From: Amycolatopsis jiangsuensis
GTDB lineage: Bacteria > Actinomycetota > Actinomycetes > Mycobacteriales > Pseudonocardiaceae
Length of the DNA stretch: 64,000 nucleotides
Reading direction: 5' to 3'
NCBI RefSeq assembly: GCF_014204865.1
Contig: NZ_JACHMG010000001.1
Span: 1,674,001-1,738,000 of the forward strand
Shown here one piece after another: positions 51,064-60,800 of the stretch (positions within the stretch are counted from its first letter, which is position 1; each line of letters begins with the position of its first letter). Below the pieces are notes generated by a model. That model had not been told where the DNA came from, did no database searches, and saw only the letters and a list, made by a program, of their open reading frames with translations. Both the position numbers and the translations under genes were made by a program.

Positions 51064-52161
51064 GTGCACGGAAACCGGAAGCACCACCGCGGATCCGCGC
51101 CGAGGCGCCGCCGCATGCTCCGCCTCGGCGTCCTCGCGGTCCTGATCGCGCTGCTCGGCACCGCGTGCAGTGAGCCGCCGCCGGTACCCGACGCCCGCAA
51201 CCTCGGCGAGCTCTACCGGGCCGCGAAGGCGGAGGGCCAGGTCATCTGGTTCGCGCCGAAACCCGAGGCGCAGATGCGCCCGGCCATCCGGGCGTTCGAG
51301 AAGAAGTATCCCGGGATCACCGTCAAGTACACCAACAAGAAGGCCCCGGACCTGGTCACCCAGCTCAACGTGGAGCAGGCCGCGGGCCGCGTGAGCTTCG
51401 ACGTCTCCAACGCGGGCGGCCTCACCGTACTGCCCTCGCTGGACATGGCCGCGCCGGTGGACTGGTCGGCCTACCAGGTGCCCGGCGACCAGATCTTCGA
51501 CGGCAACTTCGTCTACGTCTGGGCCGTGCCCAAGGTGTGGGCCTACAACACCGACGCCCTGCCCGCCGGCGCCGCCCCGCGCGACTGGGACGGCCTGCTC
51601 TCCCCGCGGTGGAACGGCGGCAAGCTCACCGTCGAATCACGCGGATCGTTCATGACGGTGTGGGCCCAGGACCGGGCACTGGGCACGGACGCAGGGCTGC
51701 GGTTCGCTTCCCGTCTCGGGCAACTGCATCCGCACTACACCGACAACACCACCCAGGCGCACACCAACGTGATCTCCGGGCAGACCCCGGTCGGCACCGA
51801 CCTGATCAACCTCGTGCTGGCCGACCGCGCCAAGGGCGCCCCGATCGCGGTGGCCCCGGTCGGGCCGACCAACGCGAACAAGGCCTACCTGTTCGTGCCC
51901 GACGGTTCGCCGCATCCGGCCGCGGGACGGCTGCTCACCGCGTTCCTCGCCTCACCGGAGGGGCAGTCGGCGCTGGTCGGCAGCTACAACTCGATCATCC
52001 CGGACGACACCGACTGCTCGCAGGCCGGCCGCAACCCGGTCGTGGCCGCCCTCTGCCAGGCCGGTGTCGGGTGGTTCAGCGAGACCGACATCCGGCAGTA
52101 CCAGCAGTTCGCAGACTTCTTCCCCCAGGTCGAGCACGCTTTGGGCACCGACGTGAACTGA
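51064..52161 (+). CDS. ABC transporter substrate-binding lipoprotein, Fe(III)/phosphonate-type fold
   Basis: 365 residues, GTG 51064. A lipoprotein signal with lipobox GTAC (C35) after MLRLGVLAVLIALL. Mature region LYRAAKAEGQVIWFAPKPEAQMRPAIRAFEKKYPGI is the usual start of group-8/9 (FbpA-like) binding proteins (in parts), with TNKKAPDLVTQLNVEQAAGR and GQTPVGTDLINLVLADRAKGAPIAV. Such proteins also bind organic anions and phosphonates. Associated enzymes suggest a carboxylate substrate rather than iron (inference); the conserved iron-binding tyrosine pair is not evident. Confidence 0.82.
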   Translation: MHGNRKHHRGSAPRRRRMLRLGVLAVLIALLGTACSEPPPVPDARNLGELYRAAKAEGQVIWFAPKPEAQMRPAIRAFEKKYPGITVKYTNKKAPDLVTQLNVEQAAGRVSFDVSNAGGLTVLPSLDMAAPVDWSAYQVPGDQIFDGNFVYVWAVPKVWAYNTDALPAGAAPRDWDGLLSPRWNGGKLTVESRGSFMTVWAQDRALGTDAGLRFASRLGQLHPHYTDNTTQAHTNVISGQTPVGTDLINLVLADRAKGAPIAVAPVGPTNANKAYLFVPDGSPHPAAGRLLTAFLASPEGQSALVGSYNSIIPDDTDCSQAGRNPVVAALCQAGVGWFSETDIRQYQQFADFFPQVEHALGTDVN

Positions 52162-52195
52162 CGCCATCCCGCCGCCCCGTTTGGAGACTCCACCG

Positions 52196-53950
52196 ATGCA
52201 GTCCGGCACCCGGGTCGCCCCCGCCGCACCACCTCGCCCACCCGACGACTCCGTCCGGCCACCTCGCCGGGACCGCGTCCTGACCGCCGTGAACATCGCC
52301 ATCGGCGTCCTGCTCGCCTACCTCGTGCTGTTCCCACTGGGCATGCTCGTCTACAGCAGCCTCAAGGACAGCGAACTGAAGCTGCCCTTCCAGATCCCCG
52401 GCTTCACGCTGGGCAACTTCGGGAAGGTCTTCTCCTCGCCGCGGGTGCTCGAGGTCGCGGTCAACTCGCTGATCTTCGTGGTCGGCACGGTGGCGCTCGC
52501 GCTGATCGTGAGCGTCAGCCTCGCCTACCTGTTCGAGCGGACCGACCTGCCCGGCCGCCGGTTCCTCGCGCCGAGCACGCTCGCGCCGATGGCGGTGCCG
52601 GCCACCGTGATGGCAGTGGCCTGGGTACTGGCGGCCAACCCCGCGAACGGTCCCCTCGCGATCCTCGCGCGGCGGGTCTTCGGTCTGCCGGTCGACATCT
52701 ATTCGCTGCCCGGGATGATCCTGGTGGCCGGGATCTTCGGTGTGCCCAGCATGTACCTCATGGTCGCGCCGGCCTTCGCCCGGCTGAACCTCGAGTTCGA
52801 GGAGGCCGCGGCGACGTCGGGGGCCGGCTGGCTGACCCGCACCCGCAAGGTGGTGCTGCCGCTGACCGTGCCCGCGATGAGCGCGGCCGCGATGCTGCTG
52901 GCGGTGGTCGCGCTGGAGGAGTTCGCGATCCCGTCCATCCTCGGCACGCCGGACCAGATCTTCGTCTTCAGCAGCCTGGTCCAGGCGGCCCTGCAACCTC
53001 CGTCGGGCCTGGCCGACTACGGCCGCGCCAGCGCCTACGGGGTGCTGCTGGTGCTGCTGTCGCTGGTGATGATCGCCGTCTACCGGCGCCAGACCCGGGA
53101 GTCGCACCGGTTCCGCGTGGTGAGCGGCAAGGGCTACCGCGCCACGCCGGTGCGGCTGGGCCGCTGGCGGATCCCCGCGGCCGTGCTGGTCACGCTGTAC
53201 GTGCTCGTCGCGATCGTCATCCCCATCCTGACCCTGGCGTGGACGAGCCTGACCCCGTTCCTGCAGCCGGTCAGCCTCGGGAACCTCGGCGATCTCGGCT
53301 TCGGCAACTACGCGGCGATCTTCGACGATCCGAGCCTCACCCACGCGATCGTCAACACTCTGGTGATCAGTCTCGTCACGGCGACCCTCACCGCGGGCTT
53401 CGGGCTGTGGCTGGCACTGGCCTCGGCACGGGGCGGGCGCGCCGGGCGCACGCTGTTCGACCTGTCGTTCCTGGTCTTCGCCGTGCCCAGCGTCGTGCTC
53501 GGGGTGGCGGTGCTGTTCCTGTACCTGTTCCTGCCCATTCCGGTCTACGGCACGATCTGGATCATCGTCATCGCGCTCACCACGCGCTACATTCCGCGGG
53601 CCTCGCGCATGACCCAGACCGCCCTGCTTCAGCTCGACGGCGGGCTCGAGGAGGTCGGCCGGGTTTCCGGCGCCCGGCGCGCCGTGGTGCTGCGGCGCAT
53701 CGTGCTCCCGTTGATCGCTCCCTCGGTCACCCGTACCTGGCTATGGGTCTTCGCGAACGCGCTGGGCGAGCTCCCGATCGCGCTGCTGCTGTCCAGTTCG
53801 GACAATCGCACCGTCGTGGTGCTGCTGTGGGACATGATCGGCGAGAGCGCGAACTATCCCGAGGCCAGCGCGCTCGCCGTGCTGCTGCTCGCCGTCTCCG
53901 CCGGTGCCGTGTGGTGGGTCAACCGCCGTGGCTACCAACAACACATCTGA
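52196..53950 (+). CDS. ABC permease, fused two-domain FbpB type
   Basis: 584 residues with about 12 membrane helices and two permease domains. EAA loops are EEAAATSGAGWLTRTRKVVLP (first half) and EEVGRVSGARRAVVLRRIVLP (second half); the duplicated layout is typical of Fe(III)/thiamine-type importers. ATG 52196 follows TTGGAG by 9 bases. Between the binding protein and ATPase genes it completes a three-component importer. Confidence 0.88.
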   Translation: MQSGTRVAPAAPPRPPDDSVRPPRRDRVLTAVNIAIGVLLAYLVLFPLGMLVYSSLKDSELKLPFQIPGFTLGNFGKVFSSPRVLEVAVNSLIFVVGTVALALIVSVSLAYLFERTDLPGRRFLAPSTLAPMAVPATVMAVAWVLAANPANGPLAILARRVFGLPVDIYSLPGMILVAGIFGVPSMYLMVAPAFARLNLEFEEAAATSGAGWLTRTRKVVLPLTVPAMSAAAMLLAVVALEEFAIPSILGTPDQIFVFSSLVQAALQPPSGLADYGRASAYGVLLVLLSLVMIAVYRRQTRESHRFRVVSGKGYRATPVRLGRWRIPAAVLVTLYVLVAIVIPILTLAWTSLTPFLQPVSLGNLGDLGFGNYAAIFDDPSLTHAIVNTLVISLVTATLTAGFGLWLALASARGGRAGRTLFDLSFLVFAVPSVVLGVAVLFLYLFLPIPVYGTIWIIVIALTTRYIPRASRMTQTALLQLDGGLEEVGRVSGARRAVVLRRIVLPLIAPSVTRTWLWVFANALGELPIALLLSSSDNRTVVVLLWDMIGESANYPEASALAVLLLAVSAGAVWWVNRRGYQQHI

Positions 53951-53956
53951 GGTGTC

Positions 53957-55102
53957 GTGACCATGCAGAACACCGTCGTTCCCGAACCCGCCGTGGCGAT
54001 CTCCGGGCTGGAGAAGCACTTCACCCGCAAGCAGAACGGCGAAGTGAGCCTCGCCGTCGACAATGTCGGCTTCACCGTGGCACGCGGCAGCTTCTTCACG
54101 CTGTTGGGGCCCAGTGGCTGCGGCAAGACGACCACCCTGCGCTGCCTCGCCGGGCTGGAAAGCGCCGACCGCGGCGAGATCGCCATGAACGGCAGGTCTG
54201 TCTTCTCCGCCGGCGCGCGCCGGGACGTGGCGCCCGAGGACCGGCCGATCGCGATGGTGCCGCAGTCCTACGGGATCTGGCCGCACATGAAGGTCTTCGA
54301 CAACGCCGCGTTCCCGTTGCGCCACGGTCGCACGACCTGCTCCCGCGGCGAGGCGCGGACCCGGGTGCTCGCCATGCTCGACCAGGTGGGCCTCGCCGAG
54401 TACGCCGACCGGTGGTCCACCCAGCTCAGCGGCGGCCAGCAGCAACGGCTCGCACTGGCCAGAGCCCTGCTGTGCGAGCCGGAAGTACTGCTGCTCGACG
54501 AGCCACTGTCCAATCTGGACGCCAAACTGCGGGCCCAGCTGCGGGCCGAACTGCGCTCCTTCCAGCAGAAGTTCGGGGTCACGACGATCTACGTGACGCA
54601 CGACCAGGGCGAGGCGCTGGCCATGTCCGACACGATCGTGGTGATGAACCGGGGCCGGATCGAGCAGATCGGTGCACCGGCGGAGATCTACGACTCCCCC
54701 GCGTCCCGGTTCGTCGCCGATTTCGTCGGCAGCGCCAACCTCGTCGCCGGCGTGGTCGACCGGCACGACGGCGACGTGATCGAGGCCAAAACGGCCATCG
54801 GGACCGTGCGGTGCGCACGGTTCACGACCCCGGCCGAACCCGTGTCCCCCGGCCGTGAGCTGCATGTGTGCGTCCGCCCGGAACACGTGCGCGTGCTTAC
54901 CGCGGCGACGGCCACGACCGAGCCGAATGTCTTCACCGCACGCGTGACCGCCACCGAATACCTCGGCGACCGGCGCGAGGTGACCGTCGCCGTGGACGAT
55001 CTGGTGCTGCGCGCCCACGCCGACGCCCACCTGGACGCCCGTCCCGGCGACGAGGTCCGGGTGGCGCTGGATCCGGAGTGGACGATCGCGCTGTGGACGT
55101 GA
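53957..55102 (+). CDS. ABC transporter ATPase with TOBE domain
   Basis: 381 residues. Walker A GPSGCGKTT (51-59), signature LSGGQQQRLALARAL, Walker B LLLDEPLSNLD, H-loop VTHDQ, then a C-terminal TOBE domain (VTATEYLGDRREVTVAVDD). GTG 53957 or ATG 53963 are possible; the first is nearer to GAGGTG. Drives the permease encoded 6 bp upstream. The last gene of the rightward operon, convergent with the GntR gene 9 bp away. Confidence 0.93.
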   Translation: MTMQNTVVPEPAVAISGLEKHFTRKQNGEVSLAVDNVGFTVARGSFFTLLGPSGCGKTTTLRCLAGLESADRGEIAMNGRSVFSAGARRDVAPEDRPIAMVPQSYGIWPHMKVFDNAAFPLRHGRTTCSRGEARTRVLAMLDQVGLAEYADRWSTQLSGGQQQRLALARALLCEPEVLLLDEPLSNLDAKLRAQLRAELRSFQQKFGVTTIYVTHDQGEALAMSDTIVVMNRGRIEQIGAPAEIYDSPASRFVADFVGSANLVAGVVDRHDGDVIEAKTAIGTVRCARFTTPAEPVSPGRELHVCVRPEHVRVLTAATATTEPNVFTARVTATEYLGDRREVTVAVDDLVLRAHADAHLDARPGDEVRVALDPEWTIALWT

Positions 55103-55111
55103 GGTCCGCGC

Positions 55112-55798
55112 TCACGCCTCGGGTTTCAGCTGGAGTGCGCGCCGCACCGCGGACAGGTGATGGCGCATGGCGGCCGCGGCCGCCTCCGGATTACGGGTGA
55201 CGACCGCCGCGAGGATCGCCTCGTGCTCGTGGATGATCGTGGCGCGAGGGCGCGGGCGCTCGATGTCGCGGTACTGCCGCAGCACCAGCGGGTAAAGCAG
55301 GCTGTCGACGAACCGGGAGAGCGTGGCCTGCCGCGCCGCGCGGCGGATGAGCTCGTGGAACCGGCGGTTCAGCGCCGAGGATTCGTCCTGCCCGTCGGAC
55401 TCCCGTCCCGCCCACATCCGTTGGCAGGTGTCGGTCAGCTCGGCGAGGTCCTCCTCGGTGGCCCGTTCGGCCGCCTTGGCCGCCAGCGCCGCCTCGAGGA
55501 CCTCCCGGGTCTCGAGGATCTCGACCGCCTCGTCCTCCGAGAACGATCGGGCCCGCGCACTGCGGTTCGCCTCCGCGGTGACGTACCCCTCCTGCGCCAG
55601 CCGGGCGAGCACCGAACGCAGTGTGCCCCGGGAGACCTGCAGCCGGGCGGTGAGCTCGGATTCGGTGAGCCGCGAATCAGGCTGGTAATGCCCGGACAGG
55701 ATCTGCGTCCGGAGATCGGAGTACGCCTGCGCGGCCCGCGTGGCACCCGGGTCCGCGCCACCGGCCCGGGACGTGCCCGGTTCCCTTTCGGCCATCAC
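55112..55798 (-). CDS. GntR-family regulator with FCD domain (right end of divergent locus)
   Basis: 228 residues, close to the regulator at 41221-41886 throughout: LTESELTARLQVSRGTLRSVLARLAQEGY versus LTEADLTSRFAVSRGTIRSVLVRLAQEGY (compare in parts), and the same FCD helices ending TRNPEAAAAAMRHHL. Transcribed toward the ABC operon. Two sister regulators at both ends of one divergent locus imply either redundancy or two ligand inputs acting on the shared palindromes at 48856-49152. Its own promoter lies at 55799-55910. Confidence 0.92.
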   Translation of the reverse strand: MMAEREPGTSRAGGADPGATRAAQAYSDLRTQILSGHYQPDSRLTESELTARLQVSRGTLRSVLARLAQEGYVTAEANRSARARSFSEDEAVEILETREVLEAALAAKAAERATEEDLAELTDTCQRMWAGRESDGQDESSALNRRFHELIRRAARQATLSRFVDSLLYPLVLRQYRDIERPRPRATIIHEHEAILAAVVTRNPEAAAAAMRHHLSAVRRALQLKPEA

Positions 55799-55910
55799 CG
55801 GCCTCCCTCCCGCACCGCCGCGTCGTTCGCCGTCGACCGCAAGATCCTACGGCCTGCGCTGCCGGGCCGCGGACCGCCGCCACCGGTGGCGAGCGCTGCG
55901 CCGAGGTACC

Positions 55911-56378
55911 TCAGCAAGCGTGCTTCGCGCCGGGAGTCCCCTCGCCGGCGTTGCCGTTGAACTTCGCGAGGAGTTCGGTGAGGGCGCGGACATCGTGCTC
56001 GAGCCACGAGTCGAGACGGTCACCCAGCCACCTGGTGCGCACGGCCTGGACCTCCGCGACCCGGCGGCGGCCGGGACCGGTGAGGGCGACCAGGTACGCG
56101 CGACGGTCGTCCGGAGCCGGAAGGCGGGCGGTGAGGCCGAGTTCTTCCAGCTGCTGCAGCTGCCGCGAGACGGTGGGCGCGGTGATGCCGATGTGCCCGG
56201 CCAGCGCGGTGGGCCGGCAGGGGCCGTGTTCGGCCAGGTGGGCCAGCAGGCCGTACGCACCGGCGTTGAGCCCCGGATGCGCGTCCCGGCCGAGCCGTCC
56301 CGACGCGGCATGGTCCCGGCGCACGAGGAGGGCGAACTCGCGTTCGAGGCCGGCGATCAGGTCCCCGTCCCGGATCAT
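55911..56378 (-). CDS. MarR-family transcriptional regulator
   Basis: 155 residues from ATG 56378; the frame extends upstream but that part is unlike a MarR protein. Winged helix: RPTALAGHIGITAPTVSRQLQQLEELGLTARLPAPDDRRAYLVALT (in parts), with the DDRR wing. The N-terminus REFALLVRRDHAAS-like helix is for dimerisation. It is divergent from the TetR gene at 56704. Target unknown. Confidence 0.86.
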   Translation of the reverse strand: MIRDGDLIAGLEREFALLVRRDHAASGRLGRDAHPGLNAGAYGLLAHLAEHGPCRPTALAGHIGITAPTVSRQLQQLEELGLTARLPAPDDRRAYLVALTGPGRRRVAEVQAVRTRWLGDRLDSWLEHDVRALTELLAKFNGNAGEGTPGAKHAC

Positions 56379-56703
56379 CGCGACCCGCCTTCCCTGCCGG
56401 GCCGTGGAACGGATGCGTCCACAGTGGTCACGACGATCCTTTCCCCTGGCATGCGAAGACGACATGGTCCCGGTACCTGCGGCGCAGCACTGTGCTCGGA
56501 GGCACCCGGCTGTTTCCCTGCCCGCGGGCACCCGGCGCGTCGAGGGGCACCCGCCGGGCGTGCGAGCGTCCACAGTGGATCTCGGCGCTTCCGAACCCTC
56601 CCGGAATTCAGCATGCCGACCCGGCGACGCGGTGTCAAGACCGAACGTTCTCTCTTGCTTGCATATCAGCCGTACTGAACGTTCTGTCTGCTACACTGAC
56701 GGG
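56379..56703. promoter_or_regulatory. divergent MarR/TetR control region with GAACGTTC palindromes
   Basis: GAACGTTC is at 56643-56650 and 56677-56684 (34 bp apart), close upstream of the TetR start at 56704. The first lies within TCAAGACCGAACGTTCTCTC (56635-56654). The sites overlap the likely TetR promoter (TTGCTT...TACACT, -10-like TACACT at 56692-56697), a common place for TetR autorepression. The remaining 250 bp toward the MarR gene show nothing further. Confidence 0.72.
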
Positions 56704-57303
56704 ATGGCGAGTACTGCGGGAGGTCACGTGTCCGAGGCGCGCGCACGGCTGCTGGCGACGGCCACCCGGATCTTCTACGCGGAGGGGATCCACTCGGTCG
56801 GGATCGACCGGATCGTCGCGGAGGCGAAGGTGACCCGGGCAACACTTTACCGGCACTTCGCCGGCAAGGACGAGCTCGTCGTCGCGTATCTGCAGGGCAT
56901 CGACCAGGCCGAGCGCGACCAGATCGGCAGCGCACTCGACAGCGACCGGTCCGCGGCCGACGTCGTGCGGGCCGTCGCCGAGTCGATCGCCGAGGGCATC
57001 CAGTCGGACGTGTTCCGCGGGTGCGCCTACCTCAACGCCGCCGCGGAGTACCCGGACCCGGCCCATCCGGTGCACCAGACGGTCCTCACCCACCGGCAGT
57101 GGTTCCTCCAGACCGTGATCGACCTGTTCGCCCGGGTCGGGGACACCCCCGAGCCGGCGGGCCGCCATTTCGTGATGCTGCGAGACGGCGCCATGGCCGC
57201 CGGCTGCCTGTCCGACCCGAGCGCAGTGTGCGAAACGTTCCTCCGCGGCGTCGAAGGACTGCTGCAGTCCCGCATCGCCCCCGCATCGACCGGAACCGCC
57301 TGA
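56704..57303 (+). CDS. TetR-family transcriptional regulator
   Basis: 199 residues from ATG 56704. HTH: RLLATATRIFYAEGIHSVGIDRIVAEAKVTRATLYRHFAGKDELV (parts: GIDRIVAEAKVTRATLYRHF). The sensor domain contains VFRGCAYLNAAAEYPDPAHPVH, a pattern seen in TetR proteins with a short ligand pocket. It likely binds GAACGTTC palindromes at its own promoter and at 57742-57761, upstream of the EccC gene. Ligand unknown. Confidence 0.9.
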   Translation: MASTAGGHVSEARARLLATATRIFYAEGIHSVGIDRIVAEAKVTRATLYRHFAGKDELVVAYLQGIDQAERDQIGSALDSDRSAADVVRAVAESIAEGIQSDVFRGCAYLNAAAEYPDPAHPVHQTVLTHRQWFLQTVIDLFARVGDTPEPAGRHFVMLRDGAMAAGCLSDPSAVCETFLRGVEGLLQSRIAPASTGTA

Positions 57304-57741
57304 CCACCACCGTCCGGCAACCCCACGACGCCGCACTCACGACACCCGCGCATGCACAGGCGGCGCGAAGTCCCGCCTGCCCACGACGATCCGCCGGGCC
57401 GTCGCCCCAGCCCGCACGCGACGTGAGACCGCCGACTGGGCCGACCATGGTTCACGCGCCCACCGAACGGAACTCTCCGGCGCCGCTGCCAGCGCTGCAT
57501 CTGGTTCACGCGGCCACCGACCGGAGCCTCTCCGGCTCACACGGCCACTGATCCACCCGTCCCCTGACTCGCACAATCACCGGCCGGTCCGCTCGCAGGG
57601 CCACCCCGGCCGCCGACCGCTCCATCCCTGACCTGCCCAGCCGGCCCCTCCGCCGGGGCCGCTTGCGACCTGACCGGACGTCGGTCGAGCGCGCCCGTGG
57701 ACGTTCACTCGTCCAGGTCGAAAGTGTCACTCGCACAGCCG
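57304..57741. other. non-coding gap after tetR
   Basis: About 440 bp with no gene I can support. Open frames here are antisense or compositional, without ribosome-binding sites or motif. The stretch is C-rich on the plus strand and rich in ACCG/CCGAC words. Beyond it lies a TetR-type operator and the eccC leader. Confidence 0.5.
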
Positions 57742-57761
57742 GAGAGAACGTTCGGTCTTGA
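57742..57761 (-). promoter_or_regulatory. inverted copy of the TetR operator before eccC
   Basis: GAGAGAACGTTCGGTCTTGA (57742-57761) is the exact complement of the 20-bp segment at 56635-56654 containing the GAACGTTC palindrome. It lies about 130 bp upstream of the eccC-type start, so the TetR protein encoded between the two copies may also control the type VII ATPase gene. Confidence 0.6.
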
Positions 57762-57889
57762 CCGCACCTGAGCATCCCGCTAGGTTCCGTGTAGCGAGCG
57801 TTCCATACTCGTCTGCCCCGCACCCCACCCGTCGACGGGACAGCGCGCCACGCGGCCGTCGCGGCTCGAGTTCGAATGAGGGATCTTCG

Positions 57890-60800
57890 ATGAGCAGGCT
57901 GGATTTCAGGAGGCCGCCGCGGCTGGCCGCGCCGCGTCCGCCGGGCGGCGAGGTGCATCTCGAGCCGCCGCCCGAGGTCCCCCGCACCATCCCGGCGAGC
58001 ATCCTGGCGAAGGCACTGCCCATCGTCATGGTCGTGGTGTCACTGGGGTTGCTCGTCTTCCTGTTCCAGACCGGCAACGGGAACCCGCTGACGATCGTCT
58101 TCGGCGCCACGACTTTCCTCGGCTCGCTGGGAATGATCGCCGGTGGCGGCGGCAAGGGTGGCGGCCAGAAGAAGGCCGAGATGGACGAGGATCGCAAGGA
58201 TTATCTGCGGTATCTCGGTCAGATGCGGGACCGTGCCCGGGAGGCGATGGTCGACCAGCGGGCCGCGTTGGAGTGGGTGCATCCGGATCCGCAGTCGTTG
58301 TGGTCGCTGGGGGCGAGCCGCCGGATGTGGGAGCGCCGGCACAACGACTCCGATTTTCTGCATCTGCGGGTGGGACTCAGTTCCCATCGCCTGGCGACAA
58401 GGCTGGTTCCCCCGCAGACGGGCCCGATCGACGAACTGGAACCGATCACGACATTGGCGTTGCGCCGGTTCGTCCAGTCGCATTCGATCGTGCCGGATCT
58501 CCCGACCCAGATCGCCTTGCGTGGCTTCGCCGCGGTCTGCCTGCGCGGCGACCTCGAGCTGACGAGAGGACTGGCCAGGGCGATGCTCGCCCAGCTGGTT
58601 TCCTTTCATGGCCCGGATGACGTGATGATCGCGGTGGCGACGAGTGGTCGGGCGATGCAGGAGTGGGAGTGGGCGAAGTGGCTTCCGCATGTGCAGCATC
58701 CGTCGTTGTCGGATGGTATCGGCCAGTTGCGGATGATGGCGGGGTCGTTGGCGCAGCTGGAGGCGTGGCTGGATGAGGAGCTGGGGGAGCGGCAGCGGTT
58801 TTCGCGGAATGCGACGCCGGCGCCGGACCAGCCGCATGTGGTGATCATCATCGATGATGGTGAGGTCACGCGTGAGGAGCAGATCATCCTGGAGGAGGGT
58901 CTGGTCGGGGTCACGTTGATCGATTTGTCGGATTCGCTGGGGAATCTGGCGGCGCGGCGCGGGTTGCGGCTGGTGGTGGAGGAAGACCGCCTGGGTGCCC
59001 GGAGTGCCGGTGGGGTGGAGTGGTTCGGCCGGCCGGACTGGTTGAGTGTGGTGGAGGCGCAGGCGCTGGCCCGGTTGATCGCGCCGTATCGGGTGGGGAC
59101 CGGTGGTGGTGAGGTCAGTGACGACGAGCCGTTGCTGTCGAATCCGACGTTGCTGGAGTTGCTGGGGATTCCCGGGGACCCGATGACGTTCGATGTGCAG
59201 GGGGCGTGGCGGCCGCGGCCGGTGCGGGATCGGTACCGGGTGCCGTTCGGGGTCGGGGAGTACGGGCAGGCCGTCGAGCTGGACATCAAGGAAGCCGCGA
59301 TGGAGGGCATGGGCCCGCACGGGTTGTGCATCGGGGCGACCGGGTCGGGTAAGTCGGAGTTCCTGCGCACCTTGGTGCTGGGACTGCTGGCCACGCATTC
59401 GTCGACGAATCTGAACATGATTCTGGTGGACTTCAAGGGTGGCGCGACGTTTTTGGGGTTGGACAAGGCCCCGCACGTGGCGGCCACGATCACCAACCTC
59501 GCCGGGGACCTGACGCTGGTGGACCGGATGAAGGACGCGATCGCCGGTGAGGTCAACCGCCGCCAGGAAGCGCTGGCCAAGGGCAACTACAAGAACGTGT
59601 GGGATTACGAGAAGGCCCGGGAGAACGGGGCGGATCTGGATCCGTTGCCGGCGTTGTTCATCTGTATCGACGAGTTTTCCGAGATGTTGACCGCGAAGCC
59701 GGACTTCATCGACATCTTCCTGCAGATCGGGCGGGTGGGCCGGTCGCTGCAGATGCACATGCTGCTTGCCTCGCAGCGGCTGGAGGAAGGCAAGCTGCGT
59801 GGCCTGGACACGTATCTGTCGTATCGGATCGGGTTGAAAACGTTCTCCGCGGCCGAGTCCCGGGCGGCGATCGGGGTGCCGGACGCGTTCGAGCTGCCCT
59901 CGATCCCCGGCTCGGGGTATCTGAAGTTCGACACCTCGACCATGGTGCGGTTCAAAGCCTCCTACGTCTCCGGCCCCTACCGCCCGGCCGGGATCAAGGC
60001 GGCCGGGCCGGCGGCGACGGTGGTGCGGGCGGACAAGCGCCCGCAGCTGTTCGTGCCGGACTTCGTCGAGCTGCCCCCCGAGCCGGAACCCGAACCGGAA
60101 CCGATCGCCGAGGAGGAACCGCAGCGCAAAGAGTCGGACGAGGCGAGCGAGCCCAGCGAGCTGGAGGTGATGGTCGATCGGTTCATCGGGCAGGGCCCGC
60201 CCGCGCACGAGGTGTGGCTGCCGCCGCTGGACGAACCCAACTCGCTGGACACCATGCTGCCCAACCTCAACCCCACCGAGGACCGCGGTCTCTCGCCGGT
60301 CGGGTTTTTCGGCAACGGCCGGTTGCAGGTGCCGCTGGGGATCGTGGACCGGCCCTTCGAGCAACGCCGCGACATGCTCTGGGGCGACTTCTCCGGCGCG
60401 GCCGGGCACGGCATCGTCGCCGGCGGCCCCCAGTCGGGCAAATCGACCATGCTGCGGACGCTGATCATGTCGATGGCCCTGACCCACACCCCGGAGGAAA
60501 CCCAGTTCTACTGCCTCGACCTCGGTGGCGGCACCCTGGCCGGGCTCGCGGACCTCCCGCACGTCGGCGGGGTCGCGGTCGCCCGCCGCGAACCCGACAA
60601 AGCCCGCCGGATCGTGGCCGAGCTGACCACCCTGATGACCGAACGCGAAGGCCGCTTCGGCACCCTGGGCATCGACTCGATGACCGAGTTCCGCAACCGC
60701 AAACGCCGCGGCGAGATCACCGCCGAGCAGGACCCCTTCGGCGACGCGTTCCTGATCGTGGACAACTGGCGCGCCCTGCGCGACGACTTCGACGAACTCG

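Noticed and set aside
51064..55102. Annotation as an iron(III) importer
   Set aside because: The transporter type is Fe(III)-like, but no iron-binding tyrosine pair is evident and all neighbours are carboxylate-type enzymes; only the fold class is claimed.
57021..57551. Frames extending through the gap after tetR
   Set aside because: Overlap tetR in another frame and are made of A/R/P-rich sequence; treated as non-coding.
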